DNA of 64,000 nt, from contig NZ_CP015378.1 in assembly GCF_001629705.1 (NCBI RefSeq), positions 1,922,001-1,986,000 of the forward strand, in the 5' to 3' direction. Under the pieces are notes generated by a model. That model made no database searches. It had not been told where the DNA came from and worked only from the letters and a program-made list of their open reading frames with translations. Below are positions 48,614-59,975 of the stretch, piece by piece. A program made the position numbers and the translations under genes. This DNA is from Fictibacillus phosphorivorans (GTDB taxonomy: Bacteria > Bacillota > Bacilli > Bacillales > Fictibacillaceae). Each line of letters opens with the position of its first letter. Position 1 is the first letter of the stretch.

Positions 48614-51600
48614 CTAGCTTAACACATTAAAATACCGTGCTTCTGGATGAGCAAAAACAATTGCAGATACAGATGCTTCTGGCTCCATCATGCAGCCATC
48701 TGTTAATTGAATACCAATATCTTCAGGCTGAATCAGTTTGAATAGTTTTTGCTGATCTTCAAGTTCTGGACAGGCTGGATACCCAAAGGAGAACCGTTGC
48801 CCTTGGTACCTTGCAGAAAAGCGTTCTCTCATGGTAAAGTCTACTGAATCCGGAAAGCCCCATCGATCTCGCATCTGTTGGTGAACAAGTTCAGCAAAGC
48901 CTTCTGCTGTTTCTAAAGCTAATGCCTGGAGAGCGTGGCTTTCTAGAAAACGGCCTTCTTTTTTTAGTTCTGCAGCTAGCTCCCGAATCCCGGTTCCAGC
49001 TGTTACAGAAAAGAAACCGACGTAATCCATTTCCCTGCTGTCTTTTGATCGTAAGTAATCCGCTATACAAAGATAGGGCTCTTTGTTTTGTCTAGGAAAA
49101 TCAAATGTTTCGATAACCGTTTGTTGATCGATAGGGTCATAAATGAGTACACTGTCACCGTCACTTTGCGCTGGAAAGAATTGATATAGTGCTGAAGGAG
49201 TGATTAAATTCTTATTCTTAGCTTCTGCCAAAAGTCCCTCTACAACTGCTTTGATTTGAAGGGTTTTCTCATCTTTCTCTTGAAGCAGTCGAGAAATTTT
49301 CCCTTTAATCCCTAGATGATGCCCTAAAAGCATTTGTAAATTGATGTAAGGCTGTATATGGGACAATGAGTAATTTCTTAAAATGTGCCTTTTTGTATCT
49401 TTTGGAACGAAAATTGGAGCGGTCTGAGATACTTTTGACCGGACCCTTACAGCTGTTGCAGCTGACGAAAGGCCCTCATAGCTCCCTGCATCACTCACTA
49501 CACTTTTTTTCCTTTCGTGAAACTCATCAGCCAGTTTATCATAATCTTCTGGCGTTTGAATTTGGTTAGCAAGTGAAAGTCCTTCCATTGCATCTTTCGC
49601 ATAAAGAACCATTCCTTCGTATTCCTTAGATATCTTTGTATCGGTAAATTTCCTTGATAAGGCTGCACCACCGACTAATATAGGCGTAGAGATGTTCGCT
49701 TCACGCATGTCATTTGCAGTTAAAACCATCTGCTGAGCGGATTTAACAAGCAACCCGGAGAGACCGATAATGTTAGGTTGTTCTTTTCTAATCGCTTCAA
49801 TCAATTCTTGAGACGTTACTTTAATGCCTAAATCGACTACTTTAAAACCATTGTTGCTTAATATGATGTCTACAAGGTTTTTACCGATATCATGCACGTC
49901 ACCTTTAACGGTTGCGAGCAAAACTTTTCCTTTTGATGCAGACTCATCACTCGTTTCCATGAATGGCTCCAAAAAGGCAACAGAGGCTTTCATCACCTCT
50001 GCACTTTGAAGGACTTCTGCAACAATTAATTGGTTTTCATTAAAAAGTCGGCCGACTTCTTTCATGCCATCCATCAATGGTCCATTAATGATAGCTAGCG
50101 GTGTAGCGTACTGTTCTAAAGCTATTTCTAAATCAGGAATGAGACCCTCTTTTGTTCCTTCTAAGATGTAATAGTGAAGCCGCTCTTCTAATGTCATATC
50201 TGGCAGTCTTGATTTGACTTCTTTTTTCTTTCCTCTATAAAAGTCTGTAAAAATAGATAAAGCTTCTTCTGTTGTACGAAATAGTAGGTTTTCTGCCATT
50301 TCAATCTCTTCTGGTGCAATGGAGGCAAAACGTTCTAGCTTTTCTGTATTTACGATGGCATAATCGAGTCCCGCTTGTGTGCAATGATATAGGTATACCG
50401 CATTTAATACTTCACGGCCTACAGGAGGTAAACCAAAAGATACATTACTAACCCCTAGAATGGTTAAGCACTTTGGAAAATGTTTCTTTATTAAGCGTAT
50501 TCCTTCAACCGTTGCATTGGCGGATCTGATATACTGTTCATCACCCGTTCCAACAGGAAAAACGAGTGGGTCGAATATGATGTCTGAAGGTGAAACGTTA
50601 TAGTTATTCACTAAAAGGTCATACGATTTCTTAGCGATTTCCAGTTTTCGTTTTGCAGACACACCCATACCTGTTTCATCAATCGTTCCGACAACAACTG
50701 CCGCTCCATATTTATGAAGAAGCGGGATCACCTTTTCAAACCGTTCTTCACCGTCTTCTAAATTAATAGAATTGATGATGGCTTTACCTTGTGAATATTT
50801 TAAAGCGAGCTCGATAACATCCTCATCCGTAGAGTCGATGACAAAGGGAATCTTCACCTTCTTCACCGCTTCTTTCATAAACGCTTCCATGTCTCTTAAT
50901 TCATCACGGTCAGGGTCAGCTAAACAAACGTCGAGTACATGAGCACCGCCTTTTACTTGAGCCCTTGCAATCTCAGCCGCTTCTTCAAATTTCCGTTCAG
51001 CGATCAACCGTTTGAATTTTCGTGATCCGATAACATTTGTTCTTTCTCCTACCATGATCGGTCTTAACGTCGGATCATCATATATAAAAGGTTCGATTCC
51101 AGAGACCATATGAATTTCGTTAATTTGCAAGTGACGTGGCGTATAGTTCTTCATAACTTTTGATAGTGATTCAATATGAGCAGGTGTCGTTCCACAGCAG
51201 CCACCCACGATATTCAGCCATCCTTTTTCTGCAAATCCGGAAAGCTTAGCGGCTAGAGATTCTGGTGTTTCATGATAATTTCCTTCTTCATCTGGAAGTC
51301 CTGCGTTCGGATAACAGCTCACTGCTGTTGTAGACAGGTTTGACAGAGAACGGATATGATCCTGCATGAATTCAGGACCTGTCGCACAGTTTAATCCTAC
51401 TGCGATCGGGTTCATATGCTTCAACGAAATATAGAAGGCCTCAATCGACTGACCCGCAAGTGTGGTTCCCATCGGCTCAATCGTTCCAGAAACCATGAGC
51501 GGGATTCTATTTCCCGTTTGTTCAATAGCTTGCTCGATCCCTAAAAAGCCAGCTTTTACATTAAGCATATCTTGGCTTGTCTCTAAGAGGAGAAAATCTG

Positions 51601-52066
51601 CACCTCCGTCAATCAATCCTCGTGCTTGTTCAGCATAAGCTTCTCTTAACAGATCAAACGTCGTTCCTCCCGTAACACTGAGTGTTTTTGTGGTCGGTCC
51701 GAGTGAGCCCGCAACAAAACGTGGCCACTGTTCTGTTGAGACAACATCAGCGGCTTTTCTTGCAATTTCTGCTCCAAGCTTATTGATCTCATAAGCTCTA
51801 TGTCCGAGTGTGTATTCATCCAGTACAAGATTTGTACCGCCGAATGTATTCGTTTCAATGATATCGGCGCCCGCCTCAAGATATTTATAATGAATAGATT
51901 CAATAACATGGGGTGCTGTTACATTTAAATACTCATTACAACCGTCATACGCCTCACCGCCAAAATCATCTGGTGTGAGTTCAGCTTCTTGAAGCATCGT
52001 TCCCATCGCACCATCCATGATTAAGATCTTTGATTCTAGCTGCTTTTCTATTGATGACTTAGGCAT
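48614..52066 (-). CDS. metH: Cobalamin-dependent methionine synthase
   Basis: Methylates homocysteine using methyltetrahydrofolate. 1150 residues with the four modules in order: homocysteine-binding barrel (1-310; zinc site [11 protein letters not shown]), pterin-binding barrel (about 340-610; [17 protein letters not shown]), B12 cap and binding domain with His725 in [11 protein letters not shown], and the SAM-dependent reactivation domain ([10 protein letters not shown]). ATG follows CCAGGAGGTCACAG and overlaps the end of yitJ by eight bases. It sits under the SAM riboswitch upstream of yitJ. Confidence 0.97.
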   Translation of the reverse strand: MPKSSIEKQLESKILIMDGAMGTMLQEAELTPDDFGGEAYDGCNEYLNVTAPHVIESIHYKYLEAGADIIETNTFGGTNLVLDEYTLGHRAYEINKLGAEIARKAADVVSTEQWPRFVAGSLGPTTKTLSVTGGTTFDLLREAYAEQARGLIDGGADFLLLETSQDMLNVKAGFLGIEQAIEQTGNRIPLMVSGTIEPMGTTLAGQSIEAFYISLKHMNPIAVGLNCATGPEFMQDHIRSLSNLSTTAVSCYPNAGLPDEEGNYHETPESLAAKLSGFAEKGWLNIVGGCCGTTPAHIESLSKVMKNYTPRHLQINEIHMVSGIEPFIYDDPTLRPIMVGERTNVIGSRKFKRLIAERKFEEAAEIARAQVKGGAHVLDVCLADPDRDELRDMEAFMKEAVKKVKIPFVIDSTDEDVIELALKYSQGKAIINSINLEDGEERFEKVIPLLHKYGAAVVVGTIDETGMGVSAKRKLEIAKKSYDLLVNNYNVSPSDIIFDPLVFPVGTGDEQYIRSANATVEGIRLIKKHFPKCLTILGVSNVSFGLPPVGREVLNAVYLYHCTQAGLDYAIVNTEKLERFASIAPEEIEMAENLLFRTTEEALSIFTDFYRGKKKEVKSRLPDMTLEERLHYYILEGTKEGLIPDLEIALEQYATPLAIINGPLMDGMKEVGRLFNENQLIVAEVLQSAEVMKASVAFLEPFMETSDESASKGKVLLATVKGDVHDIGKNLVDIILSNNGFKVVDLGIKVTSQELIEAIRKEQPNIIGLSGLLVKSAQQMVLTANDMREANISTPILVGGAALSRKFTDTKISKEYEGMVLYAKDAMEGLSLANQIQTPEDYDKLADEFHERKKSVVSDAGSYEGLSSAATAVRVRSKVSQTAPIFVPKDTKRHILRNYSLSHIQPYINLQMLLGHHLGIKGKISRLLQEKDEKTLQIKAVVEGLLAEAKNKNLITPSALYQFFPAQSDGDSVLIYDPIDQQTVIETFDFPRQNKEPYLCIADYLRSKDSREMDYVGFFSVTAGTGIRELAAELKKEGRFLESHALQALALETAEGFAELVHQQMRDRWGFPDSVDFTMRERFSARYQGQRFSFGYPACPELEDQQKLFKLIQPEDIGIQLTDGCMMEPEASVSAIVFAHPEARYFNVLS

Positions 52067-53909
52067 TCTGTGACCTCCTGGCTAAAAGTGATGGAGAGTT
52101 AGCTCGTGCATATTGTGCTAATTCCACGGTTAGTTCGTAACGCATAAATGGCGTGATCAAGTAGATGCCGTTAAAGAGTTCCATAGCTGTGTCTAATAAT
52201 GACTTGGCAATCAATAAGCCTTCTTTGCATGCCTGTGTTGGATCATCTTTACACTTGCCCATGCGATCACGGACAGAATCAGACAGTTTGATGCCTGGAA
52301 CTTCATGATGAAGAAACTCAGCATTTCGGGAAGAAGTTAACGGCATAATCCCAATATAGATCGGTTTATCGATATGTCTTGTTGCTTCATACGTTTCAAT
52401 AAGTCTTTGCTCTGAAAAAACAGGCTGACTGATGAAGTAATCTGCGCCATAAGCGATTTTTTTCTCTAACCGTTCAACGGCTTTATCAATGGACCGGATG
52501 TTAGGGTTAAATGCCGCTCCTACTGTAAAGGATGTTTTTTCTCCAAGCTCTTTACCTGATAGTGATAACCCTTCATTAAACTGCTTAATGAGCTTGATCA
52601 GTTCGAAAGACGTGACATCATAAACAGACGATGCACCTGGGAAATCTCCGACGCTTGCGGGATCTCCAGTCACAGCTAGTACTTCATGTATTCCATGCGT
52701 GTGAAGTCCCATCAAGTGAGACTGAAGGCCGATTAAGTTTCTGTCACGGCACGTAATATGAACGAGCGGGCGAAGGTTAAGTTGGGACTGCACAATCGAC
52801 CCTAATGCAGAGTTGCAAACACGTGGTGAAGCGAGTGAATTATCAGCGAGGGTAAGTGCATCGATTCCCGCTTCTTTTAACGCCTTGGCTCCTTCCATAA
52901 AACGCGATGTATCTAATTTACGTGGTGGATCTAATTCAACAATAATAGATTGCTTCTTCTTTACTTCTTCACTTAGTGGTACGTATTTAGGTTTTGATGC
53001 TGTCTGGATGACAATCTTTTGCTTTCTTTGTTTCACTATTTTTTCAGTTATAGCCTTTAAGTTTTTAAGTTCACTAGAAAAAGCATGAATATGAGCAGGA
53101 GTCGTACCACAACATCCGCCTAATAGCCGAACACCTTGCTGCCTAAACAAATGGGCACATTCTTTAAAATAATCCGCGTCCCCTTCATACTTAAAACGTC
53201 CATCTGCATATGATGGCAGTGACGCATTAGGAAAGGCTGATAAATAGGCACGTTTAGGTATAGGCACTTCATCTAGTGTCATCAGCATGTGATACGGTCC
53301 GAGTCGGCAGTTCAATCCCACGACATCTGCGCCAATGTTCTCTAAACGAATCAAAGCATCTGAGATTGGTGTACGGTCCTGCATAAAACCGACTTCCTGC
53401 AATGACACTTGAGCAATGATCGGAAGAGATGTTTCTTTTCTAGCAATCTCTAAAACTGTTTCTAGTTCTTCCAGGTCATAATACGTTTCAAGTTGTATGC
53501 CATCTACATTCTCCATCAACAAACAATACAGCTGCTCACGAAAACTGCGCTTGATTTCATCCAGAGAAATGCTATTTGGTTTAATGCCGCGTATTCCACC
53601 GATCGTACCTACAACATATTCGTTATGAGCGGCTTTTCTAGCAATATGAACAGCGGCTTTATTGATCTCTTTCACATGATCTTGAAGTCCGTAACGTTCA
53701 AGCTTCGAATAGTTTGCTGCATACGTATTCGTTTGAATAATATCAGCACCTGCATCTAAATAAGCCCTGTGGATGTTATAAATCTGTTCTTCTTGAGAAA
53801 GATTTAACTCTTCATAACAAAAGTCAGATCCATACGAATACAGAAGCGTTCCCATCGCACCATCACCGATTAGGATCTTGTTTTGTTCTAAGTCTGTGAT
53901 TAAACTCAT
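52059..53909 (-). CDS. yitJ: Bifunctional homocysteine S-methyltransferase / methylenetetrahydrofolate reductase
   Basis: 616 residues. N-terminal homocysteine-binding barrel (about 1-300; [22 protein letters not shown]) fused to a MetF-like reductase (about 320-605; [23 protein letters not shown]). The reductase makes the methyl donor for the downstream MetH. Start follows AGAGGAGGC. The fusion and the SAM riboswitch upstream match B. subtilis yitJ; here it heads a two-gene operon with metH. Confidence 0.96.
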   Translation of the reverse strand: MSLITDLEQNKILIGDGAMGTLLYSYGSDFCYEELNLSQEEQIYNIHRAYLDAGADIIQTNTYAANYSKLERYGLQDHVKEINKAAVHIARKAAHNEYVVGTIGGIRGIKPNSISLDEIKRSFREQLYCLLMENVDGIQLETYYDLEELETVLEIARKETSLPIIAQVSLQEVGFMQDRTPISDALIRLENIGADVVGLNCRLGPYHMLMTLDEVPIPKRAYLSAFPNASLPSYADGRFKYEGDADYFKECAHLFRQQGVRLLGGCCGTTPAHIHAFSSELKNLKAITEKIVKQRKQKIVIQTASKPKYVPLSEEVKKKQSIIVELDPPRKLDTSRFMEGAKALKEAGIDALTLADNSLASPRVCNSALGSIVQSQLNLRPLVHITCRDRNLIGLQSHLMGLHTHGIHEVLAVTGDPASVGDFPGASSVYDVTSFELIKLIKQFNEGLSLSGKELGEKTSFTVGAAFNPNIRSIDKAVERLEKKIAYGADYFISQPVFSEQRLIETYEATRHIDKPIYIGIMPLTSSRNAEFLHHEVPGIKLSDSVRDRMGKCKDDPTQACKEGLLIAKSLLDTAMELFNGIYLITPFMRYELTVELAQYARANSPSLLARRSQNA

Positions 53910-53923
53910 GATAGCCTCCTCTA

Positions 53924-53956
53924 TAAAAATAAAAAGCCTTCTATAAAAGAAGACTT
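53924..53956 (-). terminator. SAM-riboswitch terminator before yitJ
   Basis: On the minus strand AAGTCTTCT pairs with AGAAGGCTT (one wobble), followed by TTTTATTTTT. The 5' arm can instead pair with AAGAAGAC at the 3' edge of the aptamer, giving the antiterminator. Confidence 0.88.
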
Positions 53957-53975
53957 TTTTAAGCGTCGGGGTCTT

Positions 53976-54087
53976 CTTATCTTTACAAGTTCAACATTTG
54001 AACTCGCAGGAATTAGCACCTTTTCAGCTTGTAGCTGCTGGTTGCTGAGGTTTCATAGGGCCGCTCCCTCTACCTCTCTTGATAAGG
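53976..54087 (-). ncRNA. SAM-I riboswitch (S box) controlling yitJ-metH
   Basis: On the minus strand CTTATCAAGAGAGGTAGAGG begins the aptamer; GGCCCTATGAAACCTCAGCA, AAGGTGCTAATTCC and GATAAG follow in the right order. P1 is CTTATC with GATAAG. High SAM should favour termination and lower synthesis of methionine. It starts three bases after the sirC stop. Confidence 0.96.
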
Positions 54088-54089
54088 AT

Positions 54090-54728
54090 TTATTCATTTA
54101 TTGGTTCATTTACTAATTTGGGTTCTAGTATCTTTAATAATTCCTGTTTATACGAGCGTTGTTTTTCTACGTCATATAAAAACGACTGATCTGTTAGCTT
54201 TGTTAATAAGTCTTTTCGATATTTTTCCGGAAATTCCTTCTTAAAGATGGATCTGCATTGGAATAAAAAATCTAAATACGTTTCATAGTCTTCACTGTAT
54301 TTTTGCTGAAGCTCTTTTTTTATAGATTTAGATAGACTTGGACTAGCTCCAGAGGTAGAAACTGATAAAATGAGTTTCCCTCTCTTTACGACACTAGGAA
54401 CAATAAAGTTACCTAGGTCTGGTTGGTCAACAACATTCACAAGCTGTTTCGGACTGGTTTGTTCTGCAATCCAAGAATTAATCTCTTTACTATTGGTTGC
54501 AGCAATGATTAGAAACGCTTCTTCCAAATCTGCACGTTTTACTTCTCTTTCGATCCAAGTCAGCTTTTTTTCTGTATGCCATTGCTGAATCTCCTTAACA
54601 ACGACTGGACTGATTACAGTAATTTTTGCTTCTTCATTTAATAAATCTTTAATTTTTCGATAGGCTACCAAACCACCCCCTGCTACAACGACCGTTTTAC
54701 CAGACAAGTTTACATGTATGGGATACAT
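54090..54728 (-). CDS. sirC: Precorrin-2 dehydrogenase / sirohydrochlorin ferrochelatase-family (YlnF/SirC)
   Basis: Oxidises precorrin-2 to sirohydrochlorin for siroheme. 212 residues, with the NAD-binding VVVAGGGLVAYRKIKDLL near residue 13 and the SVSTSGASPSLSKSIK segment near residue 123. It is longer than B. subtilis YlnF (162), with an extra helical C-terminal domain as in other MET8-type enzymes. Last gene of the cys operon; the next SAM riboswitch starts three bases after its stop and no terminator lies between. Start follows AGAGAGGAATG. Confidence 0.9.
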   Translation of the reverse strand: MYPIHVNLSGKTVVVAGGGLVAYRKIKDLLNEEAKITVISPVVVKEIQQWHTEKKLTWIEREVKRADLEEAFLIIAATNSKEINSWIAEQTSPKQLVNVVDQPDLGNFIVPSVVKRGKLILSVSTSGASPSLSKSIKKELQQKYSEDYETYLDFLFQCRSIFKKEFPEKYRKDLLTKLTDQSFLYDVEKQRSYKQELLKILEPKLVNEPINE

Positions 54729-54743
54729 AGCATTCCTCTCTTC

Positions 54744-55496
54744 TTAAGAAAATGCATACTTCTTTGTTTCAAGTGTTTCATTGATACGCGTGAGCAAAAC
54801 ATCTTTAAGAATAGGGTGGTAGCCGAGCGTCTCACAAAGAGTTACGTTTTGTTTTGATTGTTGCTGATAGCGTTTTATCGTAAGTTTCACCCCGTTTATT
54901 AATAGCCCTGAAAATAGAAGATAAGGCACAACGATGACTTGATCATATAACTTGTGACTATTCCATAGAGCCTCTTCAAAGCTTGGTTCTGAACCAGTTA
55001 GAAAACATGCTTGAATACTAGGAATTCCGTAATGGTTTTGAACGTTAGACGCTATTGCTTCTAGGTCCCGCTTTACATCTTGATCCGTGCTGCCTCTTCC
55101 CACAAGCAAGATATGTGTATTTTTTCTTAAACTAACTGTGTTTTTAGTGATCTTCTCCCACAACAAATGCGAAATGGCTTCATGTACACCGAAGGGACGC
55201 CCGTAAATCACTTCAACTCCTGGATGTTGATTCTGGAAGTGGTGAAGTTCTTTTGGAATATCTATTTTTATATGATTAGCACTTAATAAGAACACAGGAA
55301 TCACAGAGATGTTCGTTGCTCCTTTTTGTATACACCTTTCAAATCCTTGAGCGATAGAGGGTTCAGCAAGCTCTAGAAAACAAATCTCTTTAATGGGCAC
55401 ATCCACTTGTGACATACAAAGTCTCACAAATTCTTCTGCTTCTATTCGTCCTTTTGCAAGTCTTGTACCGTGACAGATAAAGAGCAATGCCTTCAT
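54744..55496 (-). CDS. sirB: Sirohydrochlorin ferrochelatase (SirB/CbiX family)
   Basis: Inserts iron into sirohydrochlorin. 250 residues, two CbiX-like halves; the metal-binding His lies in ICHGTRLAKG (residue 9), with VIPVFLLSANHIKIDIP near residue 85 in the first half and VVPYLLFSGLLI in the second. The gene directly abuts the SUMT gene upstream (55497) and lies 15 bases before sirC. Corresponds to B. subtilis YlnE. Confidence 0.92.
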   Translation of the reverse strand: MKALLFICHGTRLAKGRIEAEEFVRLCMSQVDVPIKEICFLELAEPSIAQGFERCIQKGATNISVIPVFLLSANHIKIDIPKELHHFQNQHPGVEVIYGRPFGVHEAISHLLWEKITKNTVSLRKNTHILLVGRGSTDQDVKRDLEAIASNVQNHYGIPSIQACFLTGSEPSFEEALWNSHKLYDQVIVVPYLLFSGLLINGVKLTIKRYQQQSKQNVTLCETLGYHPILKDVLLTRINETLETKKYAFS

Positions 55497-56282
55497 TTAC
55501 AAAGCCTCTCTTACGTCAGCAAGCTTACTCTGTTCATCGTTCAGCTGTTCGAACCATTTCAGTTCACTGCGAAGACGAACGACTTCACCAACAATGATCA
55601 TACTCGGATTCTCAATATGTTCAGTAAGCACGATTTCCTCAATCGTATCAAGTGTACCTGTAACGGTTCGTTGATTCTCTAAAGAACCCCATTGAACGAG
55701 AGCAACTGGTGTGTCTTTGCTTTTTCCGTTCTTCGTTAACTGTTTGCAAATATAACCTAGGTTGCCCACTCCCATATAGATTGCTAACGTATCAATACCG
55801 TTCGCTAGACTTTCCCATTTCAGTTCATCTTCTTTGCCTTTTTTGCGATGACCTGTGACGACCGCATAACTTGAAGCGATGTTTCGATGTGTAACAGGAA
55901 TGCCCGCATAAGCTGGTGCTGCAATCCCTGATGTTATCCCAGGAATCACCTCAAAAGGAATGCGACTTCTTGCAAGTGTTTCTGCTTCTTCTCCTCCTCT
56001 TCCAAACACGAAGGGATCACCGCCTTTAAGGCGAGTTACAACTTTTCCTTTTTGAGCGTGTTTAACTAAGAAACTGTTGATCGTTTCTTGCTTCATGAAA
56101 TGATAGTTTGGCAGTTTACCGCAATAGATTAAGTCACAGTCAGGTTTTGCATAAGAGAGCAGTTCTTTGTTCACTAATCGATCATATAAAATGACATCCG
56201 CATCTTGTATACAACGCAGACCTTTTACAGTTATCAGCCCTGGATCACCCGGACCAGCTCCGACAAGATACACTTTTCCCAT
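55497..56282 (-). CDS. sumT: Uroporphyrinogen-III C-methyltransferase (SUMT, YlnD)
   Basis: Makes precorrin-2, the first step towards siroheme. 261 residues; SAM-binding motifs VGAGPGDPGLITVKG (N-terminus), KGGDPFVFGRGGEEAE near residue 90 and PGITSGIAAPAYAGIPVTHR. Four in-frame start codons stand in a row (GTG ATG ATG ATG); the last ATG, eight bases after AAAGGAG, is best placed. Lies between the DUF3906 gene and sirB. Confidence 0.93.
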   Translation of the reverse strand: MGKVYLVGAGPGDPGLITVKGLRCIQDADVILYDRLVNKELLSYAKPDCDLIYCGKLPNYHFMKQETINSFLVKHAQKGKVVTRLKGGDPFVFGRGGEEAETLARSRIPFEVIPGITSGIAAPAYAGIPVTHRNIASSYAVVTGHRKKGKEDELKWESLANGIDTLAIYMGVGNLGYICKQLTKNGKSKDTPVALVQWGSLENQRTVTGTLDTIEEIVLTEHIENPSMIIVGEVVRLRSELKWFEQLNDEQSKLADVREAL

Positions 56283-56295
56283 CATCATCACTCCT

Positions 56296-56517
56296 TTAAG
56301 GATTTAATATCGTTTCACGTTCATACAGCACAAAGCCGTTCCCCGTTCGAATTCGTTTCTTTTCATAAAGAGAGATCTCATCAACTTCAGGCTGTTTCAA
56401 AAAATACTTCTCGAGCTCGATGTCAACTAATTGAAAAGCCTGTTCATCTGTTGAAGCTGCTATCACAACAGGAATAACCTCTGATTTCAAAATCACTTCG
56501 AACCGGTATAAATACAT
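56296..56517 (-). CDS. Small protein of the DUF3906 type in the siroheme/sulfite operon
   Basis: 73 residues, MYLYRFEVIL... with a beta-alpha pattern, ending in YERETILNP. It resembles the small DUF3906 proteins that I recall between the sulfite reductase and SUMT genes in Bacillus. The start follows TGGAGGTC. Its function is unknown; its constant place in the operon suggests a role in siroheme loading or sulfite reductase assembly, which is an inference. Confidence 0.75.
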   Translation of the reverse strand: MYLYRFEVILKSEVIPVVIAASTDEQAFQLVDIELEKYFLKQPEVDEISLYEKKRIRTGNGFVLYERETILNP

Positions 56518-56532
56518 AGCGAGACCTCCATT

Positions 56533-58161
56533 TTATGAGACTTTTTCTTCTAATTCTTCTGCAATTCGGTCCAGCTCTATTTGAAGATGTTCCAACCCGA
56601 CACGGTCTATATAATCAAAAAAGATTTCTGATGGAAGTTTTGTATTTTTAAATACAGTAAGGAAACGGAAAAGTACTTCGTCTAACGAATCCGCATGGAA
56701 CTTTCCTTTTAGCTTTTCGTTAAACTTTCCGCCATCATCAAGTGTGCCTCCTACATAAATCTCAAAGGCTTGAACCATCTTTTTCTCTTTCGTTTTTAAC
56801 AATACGCCTTGAAGGCCAATATCTGCGATCTGACGCTGTCCGCAGGAGTTAGGACAGCCGACCATATGAATGCGAACGGGAACATCCAGTGCGATTTGCT
56901 GATCGAGAGTCTCAGCAATTCTGCGCATTCTTTCTTTCGTTTCAACGAGTGCCAAGTTACAATACTCAATCCCGGTACAAGAAACAGAATGACCAATGAA
57001 AGATAGAGGCTGCGTAGTGATGCGTTTGAAAATGCCTTCTTGTAAAAGCAACTCGACGTTTTCGTGTTTAACGTTAGGAATAATTAAGTTTTGAGAATTT
57101 ACCGTTCGAATTTCACCGTTTCCGTATTTCTTTGCAATTTCAGCAAGCTTTAAAACTTCATCAGCATGAAGTCGGCCAACAGGTACGTTAAAGCCGATAT
57201 AACTTAATCCCTCTTGCTTTTGAGGATGAACACCATAGAAGTATCCGCCGTTCCATGTTTTAAGAGCATCTTTTCCTTTAGAGTGAAGCGGTCCGGTATA
57301 TTCTAGAAGCTTTTCTTTAAATTTTTCTGGTCCCCAATCTGCCATCAAGAACTTAAGGCGTGCAAGGTGACGCTTTTCCCGATATCCGTAGTCACGGAAA
57401 ATAGTAGTAATCGCGATTGAAACCTCTTTTACCTGATGCGGTTCAATGAACACATCGAGTGGCTGTGCTAAGAAAGGACGAGAAGAAAGACCGCCCCCGA
57501 TCTTTATATGAAATCCTGGAATCTCTTTATCTTCAATCTCTTTAAAAGCCGGAGTAAATGCCACACAGTTAATTTCAGCATGTGCACTATTGTTTACATT
57601 TGAGCTAATAGACATTTTGTATTTTCTCGGCAAATTAGAGAAATCTTCATTGTACTGAAAGAACTCATATACTTCTTTTACGATCTCAGTAGTATCAAAA
57701 AGTTCGTGTGGATCGATACCTGCAATCGGATTCCCCATAATATTTCGCGTAATGTCACCGCATGCACCAGCACTTGATAATCCAACTGCTTCTAACCGAT
57801 TAAAGATATCTGGGATCTGTTCAATGGTCAGCCAGTGAAATTGAATAGCTTGACGTGTTGTGATATCGAATACGTTTCTTCCGTAATCTTTGCAAATATG
57901 AGCTAATGCTTTTACTTGTTCATTGCTTAAGATGCCAGACGGAACATTGACTCTCATCATAAAATAGCCGTCTTCTTTAGGACGCTGCAGATATAGGCCC
58001 GCCCACTTGAAATTATCCCATTCTTCTTTCGGAATAGAAGAAAAGCCGTTTTCCGCGTAATGAGGAATATCTTCAAATATTTTTAAGCCGTCTTTTACGA
58101 GCTTTTTTTGCTCTGTTTTATTAATTTTAGGATTATCTGTCCACGCTTTTTCATATGCCAT
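56533..58161 (-). CDS. Assimilatory sulfite reductase, single-subunit siroheme/4Fe-4S (ferredoxin-nitrite/sulfite reductase family)
   Basis: 542 residues. Two ferredoxin-like half-domains and a siroheme domain; cluster cysteines are in CTGIEYCNLA and GCPNSCGQRQ, and substrate-binding Arg in DITTRQAIQFHW and CGDITRNIMGNP. The family reduces sulfite or nitrite using ferredoxin. Its place between cysC and the siroheme genes points to sulfite. There is no flavoprotein (CysJ) gene in the operon, so electrons should come from ferredoxin or another small carrier. Start follows AAAGGAGATC. Confidence 0.93.
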   Translation of the reverse strand: MAYEKAWTDNPKINKTEQKKLVKDGLKIFEDIPHYAENGFSSIPKEEWDNFKWAGLYLQRPKEDGYFMMRVNVPSGILSNEQVKALAHICKDYGRNVFDITTRQAIQFHWLTIEQIPDIFNRLEAVGLSSAGACGDITRNIMGNPIAGIDPHELFDTTEIVKEVYEFFQYNEDFSNLPRKYKMSISSNVNNSAHAEINCVAFTPAFKEIEDKEIPGFHIKIGGGLSSRPFLAQPLDVFIEPHQVKEVSIAITTIFRDYGYREKRHLARLKFLMADWGPEKFKEKLLEYTGPLHSKGKDALKTWNGGYFYGVHPQKQEGLSYIGFNVPVGRLHADEVLKLAEIAKKYGNGEIRTVNSQNLIIPNVKHENVELLLQEGIFKRITTQPLSFIGHSVSCTGIEYCNLALVETKERMRRIAETLDQQIALDVPVRIHMVGCPNSCGQRQIADIGLQGVLLKTKEKKMVQAFEIYVGGTLDDGGKFNEKLKGKFHADSLDEVLFRFLTVFKNTKLPSEIFFDYIDRVGLEHLQIELDRIAEELEEKVS

Positions 58162-58186
58162 CGTTTTCGATCTCCTTTATCGTTAG

Positions 58187-58786
58187 TTAAATCAACTTCC
58201 TGTTTTTCAAATAGTTTAAGATGACCACAACACTCTCGGTAACACTTTGTTCGTTCGTATGAATGGTAAGAGCAGGTGATATTGGTTCTTCGTAAGGTGA
58301 ATCAATTCCAGTGAAATCAGGAATCTCACCTTTTCGCGCTTTGCCGTACAATCCCTTTGGATCTCTTTTCTCACATTCTTCAATTGGACATGATACAAAG
58401 ATTTCAATAAACTCTTCTTCTGAAACAATTGCCTTCGCCTTCTCGCGATCTTGTAAAAATGGAGAGATAAATGCTGTCAGCACAACCGTTCCATTTTCAA
58501 CAAACAGCTTAGAAACTTCTGATATTCTACGGATGTTTTCCGTTCTATCTTCATCTGAAAACGATAGATCACGATTTAATCCATTTCTGATGTTGTCTCC
58601 ATCCAGTACATAGTTCCGGATGTTTCGATCGTACAGTTCTTTTGCAAGTACGTTTGCAATGGTTGATTTACCTGAACCAGAAAGACCGGTAAACCAAAGA
58701 ACAAAACTGGAATGGTTATTTTGCTTTCGTCTATCTTCTTTTGTAATTGAGCTATCGTGCCAGATTATATTGTGCGGTTTGCTCAT
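58187..58786 (-). CDS. cysC: Adenylylsulfate (APS) kinase
   Basis: Phosphorylates APS to PAPS. 199 residues, P-loop GLSGSGKS (34-41), [18 protein letters not shown] (APS-binding), and [21 protein letters not shown] 58786 is seven bases after AAAGGAG and lies inside the end of sat, giving a 35-base overlap. The frame extends ten codons further upstream, without support. Presence of both cysC and a cysteine-rich CysH leaves open whether APS or PAPS is reduced. Confidence 0.93.
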   Translation of the reverse strand: MSKPHNIIWHDSSITKEDRRKQNNHSSFVLWFTGLSGSGKSTIANVLAKELYDRNIRNYVLDGDNIRNGLNRDLSFSDEDRTENIRRISEVSKLFVENGTVVLTAFISPFLQDREKAKAIVSEEEFIEIFVSCPIEECEKRDPKGLYGKARKGEIPDFTGIDSPYEEPISPALTIHTNEQSVTESVVVILNYLKNRKLI

Positions 58787-59948
58787 TAGAATCTCCTTTT
58801 CGCTCTTTTTCTTCATGTTTTCTTAGCCCTTTTATTAAGACTTCTACTACTTCTTTACGGCTAAAAGTGTTAGGCGGCAAATCACCATTACGAAGCAGTT
58901 CTCGTACCTTTGTTCCGGATAAGATCACATGATCTTCACTTGTGTGAGGACACGTTTTAGACGAGGCCATTGCTTCACATTTTTTACAGAAAAAACTGTG
59001 TTCAAAGAAAAGTGTGGTTATGCCGATTTCATCTGCTGTAAACTGTGAAAAGATTTCTTGTGCTTCATATGTCCCGTAATAATTACCGACGCCTGCATGA
59101 TCACGGCCTACAATAAAATGTGTACAGCCATAATTTTTTCTAACGAGAGCGTGAAAAATTGCTTCACGTGGACCTGCATAGCGCATGGCGGCTGGAAAAA
59201 CAGCTAGGAAAACACGGTCACTTGGATAATAGTTTTGTAAAAGAACATGGTAGCTCTCCATTCGAACATCAGCTGGTATATCGTCTAATTTCGTTTCACC
59301 GACGAGCGGGTTTAAGAAGAGGCCATCCACCGTTTCAAGCGCTGTTTTTTGGATATATTCATGTGCACGGTGAACTGGATTTCTCGTTTGAAAGCCTACT
59401 ACTGTTTTCCAGCCCAAATCACTAAAGGTCTTTCTCGTTTCACTAGGATCGAGATGATAGGCTTCAAATTCTTTTTTCAGAGGACGTTTAACGAGCGTGA
59501 TGTCTCCGCCTACATACACAGAAGGACGATCCAGCAATTTCTTTACACCAGGATGATCGTTATCATTAGTTTTGTAGACTTTCTCTGCTTCTATTTGCTT
59601 AATAGGAGTATAAATATCACTAACCTGCAGGATTCCGTACGTATCTCCTTCGTAAGTTAACCGAACTTCTTCACCCACGCTGAGCCCTTCAGCAGTTTCA
59701 CGATTTACCGGTAACGTGATTGGAAGGCTCCAAACCGTTCCATCACTTAGCCTGATGTCATGAACAACAGATTGATAGTCTTCTTGATTTAAGAATCCTG
59801 TTAACGGGCTATATGCCCCAATAGCGATTAATTCAAGATCACTAATTGCTGTCGCATCGAGAGTTATTTCTTTTTTTATGTGTTGGTAAGGTGTCTCTGG
59901 CTGATAACGGTTGATTAAATTCCCTCCATGGGGCTGTATTGTACTCAT
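58752..59948 (-). CDS. sat: Sulfate adenylyltransferase (ATP sulfurylase)
   Basis: Activates sulfate to APS. 398 residues. Motifs: [16 protein letters not shown] near residue 195 (QXRN and HXXH), [13 protein letters not shown] near residue 280, and a zinc-type [15 protein letters not shown]. Start follows GGAGAGAAAC, 27 bases after cysH. Its last 35 bases overlap the start of cysC. Confidence 0.95.
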   Translation of the reverse strand: MSTIQPHGGNLINRYQPETPYQHIKKEITLDATAISDLELIAIGAYSPLTGFLNQEDYQSVVHDIRLSDGTVWSLPITLPVNRETAEGLSVGEEVRLTYEGDTYGILQVSDIYTPIKQIEAEKVYKTNDNDHPGVKKLLDRPSVYVGGDITLVKRPLKKEFEAYHLDPSETRKTFSDLGWKTVVGFQTRNPVHRAHEYIQKTALETVDGLFLNPLVGETKLDDIPADVRMESYHVLLQNYYPSDRVFLAVFPAAMRYAGPREAIFHALVRKNYGCTHFIVGRDHAGVGNYYGTYEAQEIFSQFTADEIGITTLFFEHSFFCKKCEAMASSKTCPHTSEDHVILSGTKVRELLRNGDLPPNTFSRKEVVEVLIKGLRKHEEKERKGDSNEQTAQYNLAR

Positions 59949-59975
59949 TATGTTTCTCTCCTCCTGAAATTCTCT

